Below are positions 1-8,290 of a DNA stretch of 64,000 bases, piece after piece; positions within the stretch are counted from its first letter, which is position 1, and every line of letters begins with the position of its first letter. Under the pieces are notes generated by a model that had not been told where the DNA came from, made no database searches, and saw only the letters and a program-made list of their open reading frames with translations. A program made the position numbers and the translations under genes. Origin of the DNA: Aureimonas phyllosphaerae (lineage in GTDB: Bacteria > Pseudomonadota > Alphaproteobacteria > Rhizobiales > Rhizobiaceae); contig NZ_FOOA01000010.1 of NCBI RefSeq assembly GCF_900113065.1, forward strand, positions 62,001 to 126,000. The letters run 5' to 3'.

Positions 1-814
1 GGAGGTCGCCGTGGGCAGCGATCAGGTCGTCGTCCATGTCGCGCGGGTGCGAGGTCGTGTAGCGAAGGCGCGCAAGGCCCGGAACGGCGGCAAGCTCGCG
101 CAGGAGGCCGGCCAGCCCGATCGGTCGGCCGGACGCGTCCGTGCCGGCCCAGGCGTTGACGTTCTGGCCGAGCAGCGTCACCTCGCGCACGCCTGCCTCC
201 GCCAGCCGGCGCGCCTCGTCCATCACGGCGGAGTAAGGCCGCGAGACCTCGGAGCCGCGCGTGTAGGGCACGACGCAGAAGGTGCAGAACTTGTCGCAGC
301 CTTCCTGCACGGTCAGGAACGCGGTGACGCCGCGCCGGGCGATCGCCGACCTCGCCGAAGCCGGCAGATGGTCGAACTTGTCCTCGACGGCGTAGTCGGT
401 CTCGACCACGCGCTCGCCGCGGGCGACGCGCTTCAAAGCGTCCGGCAGGCGATGGTAGGTCTGCGGGCCGATCACCAGATCGACCACGGGCGCGCGCTCG
501 ATGATCTCGGCGCCCTCGGCCTGCGCGACGCATCCGGTCACGCCGACGCGAAGCTCGCGGCCAACCGCTGCCCGCTCGCTCTTCAGCACGCGGATGCGCC
601 CGAGCTCGGAATAGATCTTCTCGGCGGCCTTCTCGCGAATGTGGCAGGTGTTGAGGAGCACGAGATCGGCGTCCTCGATCACCTCGGTCTGCCGGTAGCC
701 ATCCCGCTCCAGCGCGTCGCCCATGCGCTGCGAATCGTAGACGTTCATCTGGCAGCCATAGGTCTTGATGAAGACCTTGCGTTCGCCGCGTGCGCTCTCG
801 TCGGTTGTGTCCAT
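1..814 (-). CDS. miaB: MiaB, tRNA methylthiotransferase (5' part only; runs off the window)
   Basis: Radical-SAM enzyme that adds the 2-methylthio group to i6A at tRNA position 37. Only the first 271 codons lie in the window; the stop is beyond base 1. The N-terminal UPF0004 domain starts with KTYGCQMN (Cys21), and the radical-SAM cluster motif CDKFCTFC gives Cys173, Cys177 and Cys180. The start at 814 is the first ATG before the [12 protein letters not shown] block. It is the last gene of the left-reading block plsC-rimI-tsaB, 160 bases after plsC. The C-terminal TRAM domain is not visible here. The identification from the two cysteine motifs is firm. Confidence 0.95.
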   Translation of the reverse strand, partial: MDTTDESARGERKVFIKTYGCQMNVYDSQRMGDALERDGYRQTEVIEDADLVLLNTCHIREKAAEKIYSELGRIRVLKSERAAVGRELRVGVTGCVAQAEGAEIIERAPVVDLVIGPQTYHRLPDALKRVARGERVVETDYAVEDKFDHLPASARSAIARRGVTAFLTVQEGCDKFCTFCVVPYTRGSEVSRPYSAVMDEARRLAEAGVREVTLLGQNVNAWAGTDASGRPIGLAGLLRELAAVPGLARLRYTTSHPRDMDDDLIAAHGDL

Positions 815-974
815 GCGTCCTTTGCGGGCTCCGTCCCGTCCTGCCGAGCGGCGGGACGCTGGAACCCATCGGGAAGTCCTCGACGTCGCCGCACCGCCGC
901 GCAACGCCCGCCGGCCCGGCCTTCTCCCTTCTATATCGACCCCCAGCCCCTCCGACGCAAGCGACGTTTTCGCG

Positions 975-1850
975 TCAGGGGTTGCGTGCGGTTTCGTCAG
1001 CCGAAGGGAAGCCGAGGCTCGCGAGCAGCATCCGGCGCACCTCGGCCTCGCAGCGGCGGGCCACCGCCTTGCGATCGCTGCCGGGCGTGACGCGGATCGG
1101 CTCGCCGAAGGAAATCTCGACGTCGATCGCGCCCTCGCGCAAGAAGGCCGACAGATGGGGCATCAGCTCGACCTCGCCGGGCCAGGCCGCGAGCGGACGG
1201 CCGAAGCGCCCGAGCGCCATGCCGTTGGCGCCGACATAGGCGATCGCGACCGGCTGGACGAGCACCGCGTCGGCGCCGGACGCCTTCAGAGCCGCCTGCG
1301 CCGCCCCGAAGAGGGCCGTCTTGAACGGCAGCACCGTGTTGCCGTCCGAGGTCGTGCCCTCGGCAAACAGCACCATCGCGTCGCCCGCTCCCAGCCGTTC
1401 GGCGATGGAATCGGCCTGCGCACCGGTCCGCCCGCGCGCGCCCCGCTCGACGAAGACCGTGCGCTGGAGCCGTGCCAGAAGCCCGAAGATCGGCCAGCCC
1501 TCGACGTCGGACTTGGCGATGAAGGACAAGGGCATCACCGAGCCGAGCGCCATGATGTCGGCCCAGGACTGGTGGTTGGAGACGAGAAGAAGCGGGCGGC
1601 CGGCGGCCGGCGCGCCGCGACGGTGAACCCGCAGGCCCGCGACGCGCGCCGCGATGCGCTGCCACAGGAAGGGAAGATGCCCCGCAAGCTTCCACCGGAA
1701 GCGGATTGCGAGAAGCTGGAGGGGCGTCAGAACCAGCGTCGTCAGCGCCAGAACGAGGGCGATCGCGGCGAGGCGCGCCTGTGCTACGGGATCGCGCGAC
1801 GGTGAGCCCGTCTCCGCGACGCGTGCGCCCGCGTGGTCAGTAAGGGCCAA
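975..1850 (-). CDS. 1-acyl-sn-glycerol-3-phosphate acyltransferase (PlsC family)
   Basis: Membrane acyltransferase, 291 aa, that most likely makes phosphatidic acid from lysophosphatidic acid. Motif I NHQSWAD supplies the catalytic His93 and Asp98 (HX4D), and motif III EGT is at 164-166. A hydrophobic segment at about 27-48 anchors it. The start is TTG at 1850, overlapping the end of rimI by 14 bases; no ATG or GTG is in frame before the transmembrane segment and no clear ribosome binding site is seen, so the start is less certain than the gene. An OlsA-like role (lyso-ornithine lipid acylation) cannot be excluded, because olsB occurs elsewhere in the window. Confidence 0.9.
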   Translation of the reverse strand: MALTDHAGARVAETGSPSRDPVAQARLAAIALVLALTTLVLTPLQLLAIRFRWKLAGHLPFLWQRIAARVAGLRVHRRGAPAAGRPLLLVSNHQSWADIMALGSVMPLSFIAKSDVEGWPIFGLLARLQRTVFVERGARGRTGAQADSIAERLGAGDAMVLFAEGTTSDGNTVLPFKTALFGAAQAALKASGADAVLVQPVAIAYVGANGMALGRFGRPLAAWPGEVELMPHLSAFLREGAIDVEISFGEPIRVTPGSDRKAVARRCEAEVRRMLLASLGFPSADETARNP

Positions 1851-2361
1851 GGGTCCGCTTCAGGATCAGGGCGTTCTGCCGCTGCCCGTCGGCGCCGACG
1901 TAGTAGGCCGGCCGCCGTCCGACCTCCTCGAAGCGCAGGTGCCGGTAGAGCTTGAGCGCCGGCGTGTTGGTCTCCTCGACCTCGAGGAAGAGGCTCGCGG
2001 CGCGCTCGGAATGAAGATGCTGGAGGACGTTGTCCATCAGGAGCCGTCCGAACCCCTTCCCCCGCGCCGCGCGGTCGACGACGATCGTGAGGATTTCCGC
2101 CTCGTCGGCGGCGGTGCGGAAGAGGACGACGCCGAGCGGCCGGACCTGCCCCGTGCGCCGCACGACGAAGCCGAAGGTGCCCTTCTGGGAGAGAAGCGCG
2201 GCGAATTCGTCGCCCGACCACGGCTGCGAAAAGGCTTGGCTATGCAGGGCCGCGGCCCATTCGACGTCGTCGGCCGCCATCGGCTCGGCGACATGGTCGA
2301 CCGGCGTGACGATGCTGTCCCAGAAGGACAGGGTCCAGGCCCATGGCAGATACCAGTACAT
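1837..2361 (-). CDS. rimI: RimI, ribosomal protein bS18 alanine N-acetyltransferase
   Basis: GNAT-fold acetyltransferase, 174 aa. The acetyl-CoA binding motif is RGKGFG (residues 100-105), preceded by the beta-strand ILTIVVD and followed by the family's LEVEETNTPALKLY segment. The ATG at 2361 has a good ribosome binding site (GGAGGAGG) just upstream. The first 20 residues (MYWYLPWAW...) precede the usual RimI start and are aromatic-rich. Location next to tsaB is the classical tsaB-rimI pairing, and plsC overlaps its 3' end. The assignment rests on the fold plus context; the acceptor protein is inferred. Confidence 0.9.
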   Translation of the reverse strand: MYWYLPWAWTLSFWDSIVTPVDHVAEPMAADDVEWAAALHSQAFSQPWSGDEFAALLSQKGTFGFVVRRTGQVRPLGVVLFRTAADEAEILTIVVDRAARGKGFGRLLMDNVLQHLHSERAASLFLEVEETNTPALKLYRHLRFEEVGRRPAYYVGADGQRQNALILKRTLGPY

Positions 2362-2425
2362 GCCCTCCTCCTCCGGAAGGATCGCGGCCGGACCGGAATC
2401 GCCGGCCAAGCCACGACTATCGGCC

Positions 2426-3130
2426 TCAAGGGTTAACGGCGCCTGTCGAAGCCGCGGCCCGAAGACCCGCCGGCGTCTGCGCCTTGGCGTCCGCCCCTCG
2501 TAAGTAGAGCGGAAGCGGGGGTGCGGCGACGGGGCGGGGCGCGGCAAGACGCGCGAGAGCGCGGATCGGCGCCGAGCCTTCCTGGCTGGCGATGCGGGCC
2601 GCGTCGAGCCCGAGCCGTTCCGCGACGAGCGCGGCGCCCGACCCGACAAGACGAAGATCGCCGGGCGCCAGCACCGCGAGCCCGGCGAGAGCGTCCGGCG
2701 CGAGCGCCTGCGGCTCGGCGAGCACTGCGCCGCCGCGATCGAACAGGGCCGCGTAGACCTCGCCGCGCTTGGCGTCGTGGACGGCCAGCACCGGCGCCTC
2801 GCCCCAGAAGGGTTCGGCCTGCGCCTCCAGCGTGGTGACGCCGACGCTCGGTATCCCGAGCGAAAGCTCGAAGCCCCGCGCGGCGGCGACTGCCACGCGG
2901 ATGCCGGTGAAGGAGCCGGGACCGATGCCGACGCCGAGCTTGGCGATGTCGCCCCAGGCCGCGCCGGCGAGCTCAAGCGCCTTGGCCACCGTGTCCATCA
3001 GGACCTCGGCATGGCCGCGGCCGATCACCGGATCGAGGGCGGACAGAACCCGGCCGTCGTCAAGACGCAGAACCGCCGCCGAGCAGCGCTCGCCCGCCGT
3101 GTCGATCGCCAGAAGCAGGCCGCCGCTCAT
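2426..3130 (-). CDS. tsaB: TsaB, t6A37 tRNA biosynthesis protein
   Basis: Non-catalytic ASKHA-fold partner of TsaD in making N6-threonylcarbamoyladenosine at tRNA position 37. The 234-aa protein shows the family opening LLLAIDTAGERCSAAV, the GRGHAEVLMD segment and the loop GIGPGSFTGIRV (about residues 68-79). It lies 64 bases upstream of rimI and 16 bases downstream of the nfu gene, all reading left, so the three probably form one transcript. The ATPase partner TsaE is encoded 42 kb away as a fusion (44688-46241); TsaC and TsaD are not in this window. Confidence 0.93.
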   Translation of the reverse strand: MSGGLLLAIDTAGERCSAAVLRLDDGRVLSALDPVIGRGHAEVLMDTVAKALELAGAAWGDIAKLGVGIGPGSFTGIRVAVAAARGFELSLGIPSVGVTTLEAQAEPFWGEAPVLAVHDAKRGEVYAALFDRGGAVLAEPQALAPDALAGLAVLAPGDLRLVGSGAALVAERLGLDAARIASQEGSAPIRALARLAAPRPVAAPPLPLYLRGADAKAQTPAGLRAAASTGAVNP

Positions 3131-3146
3131 CGGACGGTCCGGCCGG

Positions 3147-3728
3147 TCAGGCCGCTTCCATCGCCTCCACGGCCTCGACCTCGGGCACGAAGTGGCGCAG
3201 GAGGTTCTCGATGCCGTGCTTCAGGGTCGCGGTGGAGGACGGGCAGCCGGCGCACGAGCCGCGCATGTTGAGGAACACGACGCCGTCGCGGAAGCCGCGG
3301 AAGGTGATGTCGCCGCCGTCCTGCGCGACCGCCGGGCGCACCCGGGTCTCGAGCAGTTCCTTGATGGTCGAGACGACGGTCTCGTCGCCCGGCTCGAAGA
3401 ACTCCTCGCCCGAATCGTGATCTTGTGCGCCGCCCGCAGCGCCCGGCGCCATCACCGGCTCGCCCGACAGGAAGTGCTCCATCAGACCCGCGAGGATCGC
3501 CGGCTTGAGGTGCTGCCAGCCGGTCTCGTCCTTGGTGACGGTGACGAAGTCGTAGCCGAAGAAGACGCTACGGACGCCCTCGATGCCCATCAGCTTGGCG
3601 GCGAGCTTCGAGCGCGCGGCGGCGTCGGCCGCGTCGAGGAACTCCGCCGTGCCGTTCTCCAGCACCACCCGGCCGGGCAGGAACTTCAGGGTCTGCGGAT
3701 TGGGGGTGGATTCGGTCTGGATGAACAT
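3147..3728 (-). CDS. NifU-family Fe-S scaffold/carrier protein (Nfu)
   Basis: 193 aa. The N-terminal Nfu_N domain (about 1-90, beginning MFIQTESTPNPQTLKFLPG) is followed by a linker and the C-terminal NifU domain, whose CAGC motif (Cys159, Cys162) binds the iron-sulfur cluster. It should pass [4Fe-4S] clusters to apo-enzymes in the cytoplasm; MiaB, encoded in the same block, is one such Fe-S enzyme. Start at 3728 is the ATG at the conserved MFIQTE. First gene of the left-reading tsaB-rimI-plsC-miaB run, with a 174-base intergenic region shared with the divergent HPP gene. Confidence 0.93.
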   Translation of the reverse strand: MFIQTESTPNPQTLKFLPGRVVLENGTAEFLDAADAAARSKLAAKLMGIEGVRSVFFGYDFVTVTKDETGWQHLKPAILAGLMEHFLSGEPVMAPGAAGGAQDHDSGEEFFEPGDETVVSTIKELLETRVRPAVAQDGGDITFRGFRDGVVFLNMRGSCAGCPSSTATLKHGIENLLRHFVPEVEAVEAMEAA

Positions 3729-3902
3729 GGGCACGCCTCGGTTCAGCGGCGGAAAGTCGTGACCTTCAGATAATCGCCACGGGCTGCGGCCGCAAGCGAA
3801 CGGCGGAAAGACGCTGCGTTCGGAAGCCAAGGCAGGCTTGCATCCGGGCGTTCCCTCAGCGATGGAACGGCCTCGCCCGCCCTCGAACCCGCTGGCTGCC
3901 CG

Positions 3903-5066
3903 ATGATCGCGCTCGCCCGACGCTTCCTGCCCGACCTTCCCGCCGTCAGCTGGCAGGAGCGGCTGCGTGTCGTCCTCGGCGCGCTCCTCGGGCTGCTCGT
4001 GACGGGCCTCGTCTGCCGGGCGGCGGTGGGTTCGGGCTCGGCGCTGCCGATCCTCGTCGCGCCGATGGGTGCCTCGACGGTGCTCCTCTTCGCGGTGCCG
4101 GCGAGCCCGCTGGCGCAGCCCTGGTCGATCCTCGGCGGCAATACGATCGCCGCGCTGATCGGGGTCGGCGTGCGGATGCTGGTGCCCGATCCGATGCTGG
4201 CGGCGGCGACGGCAGGCGCGGCGGCGATCCTCGCGATGCTCTTCCTGCGCTGCCTCCATCCGCCGAGCGGCGCGGTGGCGCTGACGGCGGTGCTCGGCGG
4301 CCCGGCGGTCTTCGACCTCGGCTTCGGCTTCGCCCTATGGCCGGTCGCGGCGAACTCGGCGCTCCTCCTCCTCACAGCGCTTGCCTACAACAACCTGACC
4401 GGCCGCCCCTATCCGCACCGCGCGCCGCGCCCGGCGGCCGGCCACGCTACACAAGACCCGCCGCCGAGCGAGCGCATCGGCTTCTCGACCGCCGATCTCG
4501 ACGCGGCGCTTGCCGAGACCGACCAGCTCCTCGACATCTCGCGGGCCGACCTCGAGGCGCTCCTGCGGCGCACGGAGCTCCATTCCTTCGCGCGCCGGGC
4601 GCGGGCGACGCGGGCGGTCGACATCATGTCGCGCGATGTCGTCGCGATCTCGCCCGACGCCTCGTTTCGCGAAGCGCTCGATCTCCTGCGCCGCCATCAC
4701 ATCAAGGCGCTGCCGGTGACGGACGACAGCGCGCGCGTCGTCGGCATCCTCACGCAGACCGATCTTCTCGACAAAGCGGCCTGGGACGCACGCGGCCCGC
4801 GCATGGGCGCCCGCGAGCGGGTGGTGCTGACGATGCGGCGCGGCCGGGCGCCCGCCGCCAGCGTCGCCGACATCATGACGGCGCCGGTGACGACGATCGG
4901 GCCGGACGACGCGATCGCCGACGTCGTCCCGGCGATGTCCGCGCTCGGCATCCACCACCTGCCCGTCACCGGACCGGACGGACGCCTCGTCGGCATCGTC
5001 TCGCAGACCGACCTCGTCGTAGCGCTTCTCGCCGATGCCGCGCGGCGCGGCGAGCCGGCGGACTGA
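3903..5066 (+). CDS. HPP-family integral membrane protein with two CBS domains
   Basis: 387 aa. The N-terminal part (about 20-165) carries the HPP domain, with several hydrophobic helices and the signature CLHPPSGAVAL (His119-Pro120-Pro121). The C-terminal half has two CBS domains (about 238-297 and 325-382), each with the VVGILTQTD / LVGIVSQTD core, which normally bind adenosine nucleotides. HPP proteins include plant plastid nitrite transporters, so an anion transport role gated by nucleotides is plausible but unproven. It stands alone, reading right, and converges on the PepSY gene. No strong ribosome binding site precedes the ATG. Confidence 0.88.
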   Translation: MIALARRFLPDLPAVSWQERLRVVLGALLGLLVTGLVCRAAVGSGSALPILVAPMGASTVLLFAVPASPLAQPWSILGGNTIAALIGVGVRMLVPDPMLAAATAGAAAILAMLFLRCLHPPSGAVALTAVLGGPAVFDLGFGFALWPVAANSALLLLTALAYNNLTGRPYPHRAPRPAAGHATQDPPPSERIGFSTADLDAALAETDQLLDISRADLEALLRRTELHSFARRARATRAVDIMSRDVVAISPDASFREALDLLRRHHIKALPVTDDSARVVGILTQTDLLDKAAWDARGPRMGARERVVLTMRRGRAPAASVADIMTAPVTTIGPDDAIADVVPAMSALGIHHLPVTGPDGRLVGIVSQTDLVVALLADAARRGEPAD

Positions 5067-5070
5067 CGCG

Positions 5071-5096
5071 AAAAGGGCGACGCCGCGGCGCCGCCC
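5071..5096 (-). terminator. Rho-independent terminator of the PepSY gene
   Basis: Left-reading hairpin with arms GGGCGGCGCC and GGCGTCGCCC (one G-T pair) and a very short loop, followed by TTTT. It lies 24 bases past the stop of the gene at 5121 and in the short gap where two genes converge. Confidence 0.5.
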
Positions 5097-5120
5097 CGTC
5101 CCTTCACCGCTGCCGAACGA

Positions 5121-6008
5121 TCAGCTCTCGAAGCGCTCCTTGCGCAGCGATCCGTCGGCGTTGAGCTCGATGCGCACGTCGCGGCCCGCGGCGTCCTTCG
5201 CATCGGCCTCGACGTGGTTCTTCTTCACCTCGAAGTCGCCGCCATAGGTGTAGCCGAGCTTCTCGATCGCGGCGCGCGCCGCGTCCTCGGCCATCGGCGC
5301 GACGTAGGGCTCGCGCTCGGCAAGGCGGTTGTCCTCATCGACCTTGACCGCCCACACCTTGCCCGTGGCGTCCTTGGCGGTGAACTCGGCGTGGTGCTTC
5401 TTGGTGTCGGTGAGGGTCACCTCGCTGTAGCCGGCATCCGTCAGCGCCTTGGTGGCCGCCGCCTCGTCGACGCCGCCGCCGAACCAGCCGCGACCCGCGC
5501 GCTCCTCGCGGGGCGGCGGCGGGCCGTCCTCGCCGCGGGGGCCATGGCGCGGACCGTCGCGATCGGGACCACGCCCCGGGCCGCCGGGGCCGCGCGGGCC
5601 GTCACGCTCCGGGCGCGGGCGCTCCAGCGCGATGCGCTCGGCGCCGCCCACGCTGATCGAGCGGGCATCGATCTGGCCGCGCGCGAAGCGCCCGTCGACC
5701 GACACCGCGTCGCCGACCTTCACGAGATCGCCGCGCTCGCCGCGCGGTCCGAGTTCGACCAGCGTGCGGCCGGTCGCATCCTCCAAGACGAAGCGGTTGC
5801 CGAAGACCTCGGCGACGCGGCCATCGAGGCGAAGATCGTTCATGTCGCGAAGCTCGTTGACGGTGGCGGTGCGGGGAGCGGGCGGGGCAGGAGGCGTCGC
5901 GCCGGTCGTCGGCGCGCCTTGCGCGAAAGCCAGCGTCGAGCCGGCGAGGAGCGGAACCGCGAGGGCGGCGAGGCCGAAGCGGCGCTTGGGCGAGAGGGTC
6001 GTCTTCAT
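5121..6008 (-). CDS. Secreted PepSY-domain protein with Gly/Pro/Arg linker
   Basis: 295 aa. Signal peptide 1-30 (KRRFGLAALAVPLLAGSTLAFAQ). Residues 48-125 look like a small OB-like beta barrel (LDGRVAEVFGNRFVLEDATG). A low-complexity linker follows at about 130-175, rich in Gly, Pro, Arg and Asp, and then two PepSY-type repeats (about 178-240 and 245-292, with YSEVTLTDTKKHHAEF and YTYGGDFEVKKNHVEA). Such proteins are periplasmic and often sit beside envelope-sensing two-component genes, as here: a regulator and kinase are divergently encoded. The ATG at 6008 is preferred over an in-frame TTG at 6017 because AAGGA lies at the right distance. Confidence 0.8.
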   Translation of the reverse strand: MKTTLSPKRRFGLAALAVPLLAGSTLAFAQGAPTTGATPPAPPAPRTATVNELRDMNDLRLDGRVAEVFGNRFVLEDATGRTLVELGPRGERGDLVKVGDAVSVDGRFARGQIDARSISVGGAERIALERPRPERDGPRGPGGPGRGPDRDGPRHGPRGEDGPPPPREERAGRGWFGGGVDEAAATKALTDAGYSEVTLTDTKKHHAEFTAKDATGKVWAVKVDEDNRLAEREPYVAPMAEDAARAAIEKLGYTYGGDFEVKKNHVEADAKDAAGRDVRIELNADGSLRKERFES

Positions 6009-6058
6009 GATCGACAAATCCTTGTCGGTTGCTGATGACGCTCCTTCTATCCCCCCGC

Positions 6059-6099
6059 CTGAAACCCCTCCTGAACCGCGCGGTTCAGATTCCGTTCAG
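6059..6099. promoter_or_regulatory. Probable response-regulator operator between the PepSY gene and the two-component operon
   Basis: An 18-base perfect palindrome (arms CTGAACCGC and GCGGTTCAG, 6071-6088) is flanked by further half-sites: CTGAA at 6059 and GTTCAG at 6094. GTTCAG at 6083 and 6094 is repeated with an 11-base period, the spacing typical of OmpR/PhoP-type regulators binding tandem half-sites. The site is 51-91 bases from both divergent starts, so it could control both. Confidence 0.6.
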
Positions 6100-6149
6100 C
6101 TGCCCGGACTAGGCGGGGCGGCTATCCAATCAAAGGACGAACCCCTCCC

Positions 6150-6821
6150 ATGCGCGTGCTTCTGATCGAGGACGACGCGGGCCTGGCCGCCGAGATCGCG
6201 GGCGCGCTGCGGGCCGAGAACTTCGCGGTCGATCATGCCGACAACGGCATCGACGGCCTGCATCTCGGCGATACCGAGCTCTTCGACGCCGCGGTGCTCG
6301 ACCTCGGCCTGCCGGGCCTCGGCGGCATCGAGGTGCTGCGCGGCTGGCGAACTGCCAAACGCGACCTGCCGGTTCTCATCCTCACCGCGCGCGACGGCTG
6401 GAGCGACAAGGTGCAGGGGTTCAAGGCGGGTGCCGACGACTATCTCGTCAAGCCGTTCCGCGTCGAGGAGCTGGTGATGCGCCTGCGCGCGCTGGTGCGC
6501 CGCTCGCGCGGCCATGCCGACGCGCGCATCGCCTGCGGCCCCCTCACCTTCGACGCGCAGGTCGGCACGTTCGAGCGCGACGGCCTGCCCTTGAAGCTCA
6601 CCGCGCTGGAATGGCGCGTCCTCTCCTGCCTGATGCTGCGCAAGGAGATCGTCGTGCCGCGCGCCGACCTCATCGAGCGCGTCTACGAGGGCGACGCCGA
6701 AGTCGATTCCAATTCCGTCGAGGTCATCATCGCGCGGCTTCGCCGCAAGATCGGCCATGCGATGATCGAGACCGTGCGCGGCCTCGGCTATCGCCTCACG
6801 GCCGGCGAGGCGGCCGGATGA
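6150..6821 (+). CDS. OmpR-family response regulator
   Basis: 223 aa. Receiver domain (1-115) with the acidic pair Asp8/Asp9, phospho-acceptor Asp51 (LDLGLPG), Thr79 and Lys101 (KPF). The C-terminal winged-helix DNA-binding domain (about 125-218) has the VEVIIARLRRKIG recognition helix and ends in the GLGYRL hairpin. It resembles QseB/PhoP-type regulators. Its stop overlaps the kinase start (ATGA at 6818-6821), so the two are translationally coupled. The tandem palindromic site just upstream suggests autoregulation together with the divergent PepSY gene. The stimulus is unknown. Confidence 0.93.
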   Translation: MRVLLIEDDAGLAAEIAGALRAENFAVDHADNGIDGLHLGDTELFDAAVLDLGLPGLGGIEVLRGWRTAKRDLPVLILTARDGWSDKVQGFKAGADDYLVKPFRVEELVMRLRALVRRSRGHADARIACGPLTFDAQVGTFERDGLPLKLTALEWRVLSCLMLRKEIVVPRADLIERVYEGDAEVDSNSVEVIIARLRRKIGHAMIETVRGLGYRLTAGEAAG

Positions 6822-8287
6822 CGCCGCATCGCCCGCCGCCCCCTCCGCCGCCCCCCCGCGGCCCTCCGCCTCCACCGGCCCGCCGCCCGCGCGCGCTGCG
6901 CGATCTGTCGCTCCGGGCGCGGCTGACCTTATCGGCGGCGCTCTTCGTGCTCGCCGCCATCGTCGTCACGGGTGTCCTCATCGGAACCGTGCTGGAGCGG
7001 TTCGTGCGCGGCGAGGTGGCCGGGCGGCTCGACCTGCAGATCGCGACGCTCCAGACCGCGCTGCTAACGCCCCCACCGCCCGACGAACCGCGTCGCGGAC
7101 GGCGCCCGCCCGAGCCGCCTTCGCTCGCCCGCGCGCTCGCCGAGGTCGACGGCGCCCCGTTCGACAGGCCGCGCGGCGACTGGTTCTGGCAGGTGGACGT
7201 GGACGGTCGTATGCTTGCACGCTCCCGCTCGCTTGGGGGGCGCGATCTCGTCCACGAGGACGACGCCTCGTCGATCGGCGGCGGCCCTGACCGGCTGGAT
7301 CTCGGGTGCGGGCCGGACGGCCAGGCGATCGTCCTGCGTGAAGACGAGATCGCGTTACCGGGCGGCCGGGAGGCCCGCATTCTGGTGGCCGCTCCCCGCG
7401 GGGCGATCGACAATCCGCTGCGCGACGTCACGCTTCAGGTCGCGGCCACGTTGGCGGGCCTCGGCGCGCTGCTCGTCGCCGCCATCTTCGCGCAGGTCCG
7501 TTTCGGCCTGAAGCCGCTCGACCGGCTGCGCACGGCGCTCGTTCGCGTGCGCTCGGGCGAGCGCGAGACGGTGGAGGGGCGCTACCCCGCCGAGCTCGAA
7601 CCGCTGCAGCGCGAGCTCAACGCGCTGATCGAACAGGACGCGGCCAACCTCCGCCAGTCGCGGCTTCATGTCGCCAATCTCGCGCATGGCCTCAAGACGC
7701 CGCTCGCGACGCTCTCGGCCGCTGCCGAACGCCTGCCCGATCCGGACGCGCGCGCCCGCTTCCTCGACCTCTCCGCCCTGATGGACCGGCGGGTGCGCCA
7801 TCACCTGCGCCGCGCCCGCTCCGCAGCGCTGGGCGGCCCCGTGCGCCAGCGCACGGATCTCGCCCGTCACGCCGAGGACCTCGCCTCGACGCTCCGGAAG
7901 TTCGATCCGCGCGTGGCGATCGAGACCCGGCCGGCGCCCGGCCTCTTCGTCGCGGTCGACCAGGAGGATCTCGACGAGATGCTCGGCAATCTTCTCGACA
8001 ACGCCTGCCGGCACGCGTCCGGACGCGTGGTTCTGGAGACTGCGCAGGAGGGCGCGCAGGCCGTCGTACGCATCGCCGACGACGGGCGGGGTCTCTCGAC
8101 GGACGAGATCGCCGCGGTCCTCCAGCCCGGCCGCCGCCTCGACGAGACGCGCCCCGGCCACGGGTTCGGCCTGCCGATCACCGCCGAGATCGCCGGCCTC
8201 TACGGCGGGCGTCTCGCTCTCGGCCGCGCGCCGGAGGGCGGGCTCGAGGTGCGGCTAACGCTGCCGCTCTCGGCCGCCGGCGCCTGA
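6818..8287 (+). CDS. PhoQ/QseC-like sensor histidine kinase with polyproline N-terminus
   Basis: 489 aa. Two membrane helices (about 36-59 and 205-226) bracket a periplasmic sensor of about 145 residues, followed by HAMP (about 228-275) and an H-box ANLAHGLKTPL with phospho-acceptor His290. The N-box (NLLDNACRHA) and glycine boxes (DDGRGLS, GHGFGLPI) are intact. The LAHGLKTPL form of the H-box is the one seen in PhoQ-type kinases. The cytoplasmic N-terminus is unusual: eight prolines in a row (6-13) and five more at 16-20, which should stall ribosomes without EF-P. The ATG at 6818 overlaps the regulator stop. Confidence 0.92.
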   Translation: MTPHRPPPPPPPPRGPPPPPARRPRALRDLSLRARLTLSAALFVLAAIVVTGVLIGTVLERFVRGEVAGRLDLQIATLQTALLTPPPPDEPRRGRRPPEPPSLARALAEVDGAPFDRPRGDWFWQVDVDGRMLARSRSLGGRDLVHEDDASSIGGGPDRLDLGCGPDGQAIVLREDEIALPGGREARILVAAPRGAIDNPLRDVTLQVAATLAGLGALLVAAIFAQVRFGLKPLDRLRTALVRVRSGERETVEGRYPAELEPLQRELNALIEQDAANLRQSRLHVANLAHGLKTPLATLSAAAERLPDPDARARFLDLSALMDRRVRHHLRRARSAALGGPVRQRTDLARHAEDLASTLRKFDPRVAIETRPAPGLFVAVDQEDLDEMLGNLLDNACRHASGRVVLETAQEGAQAVVRIADDGRGLSTDEIAAVLQPGRRLDETRPGHGFGLPITAEIAGLYGGRLALGRAPEGGLEVRLTLPLSAAGA

Positions 8288-8290
8288 CCG

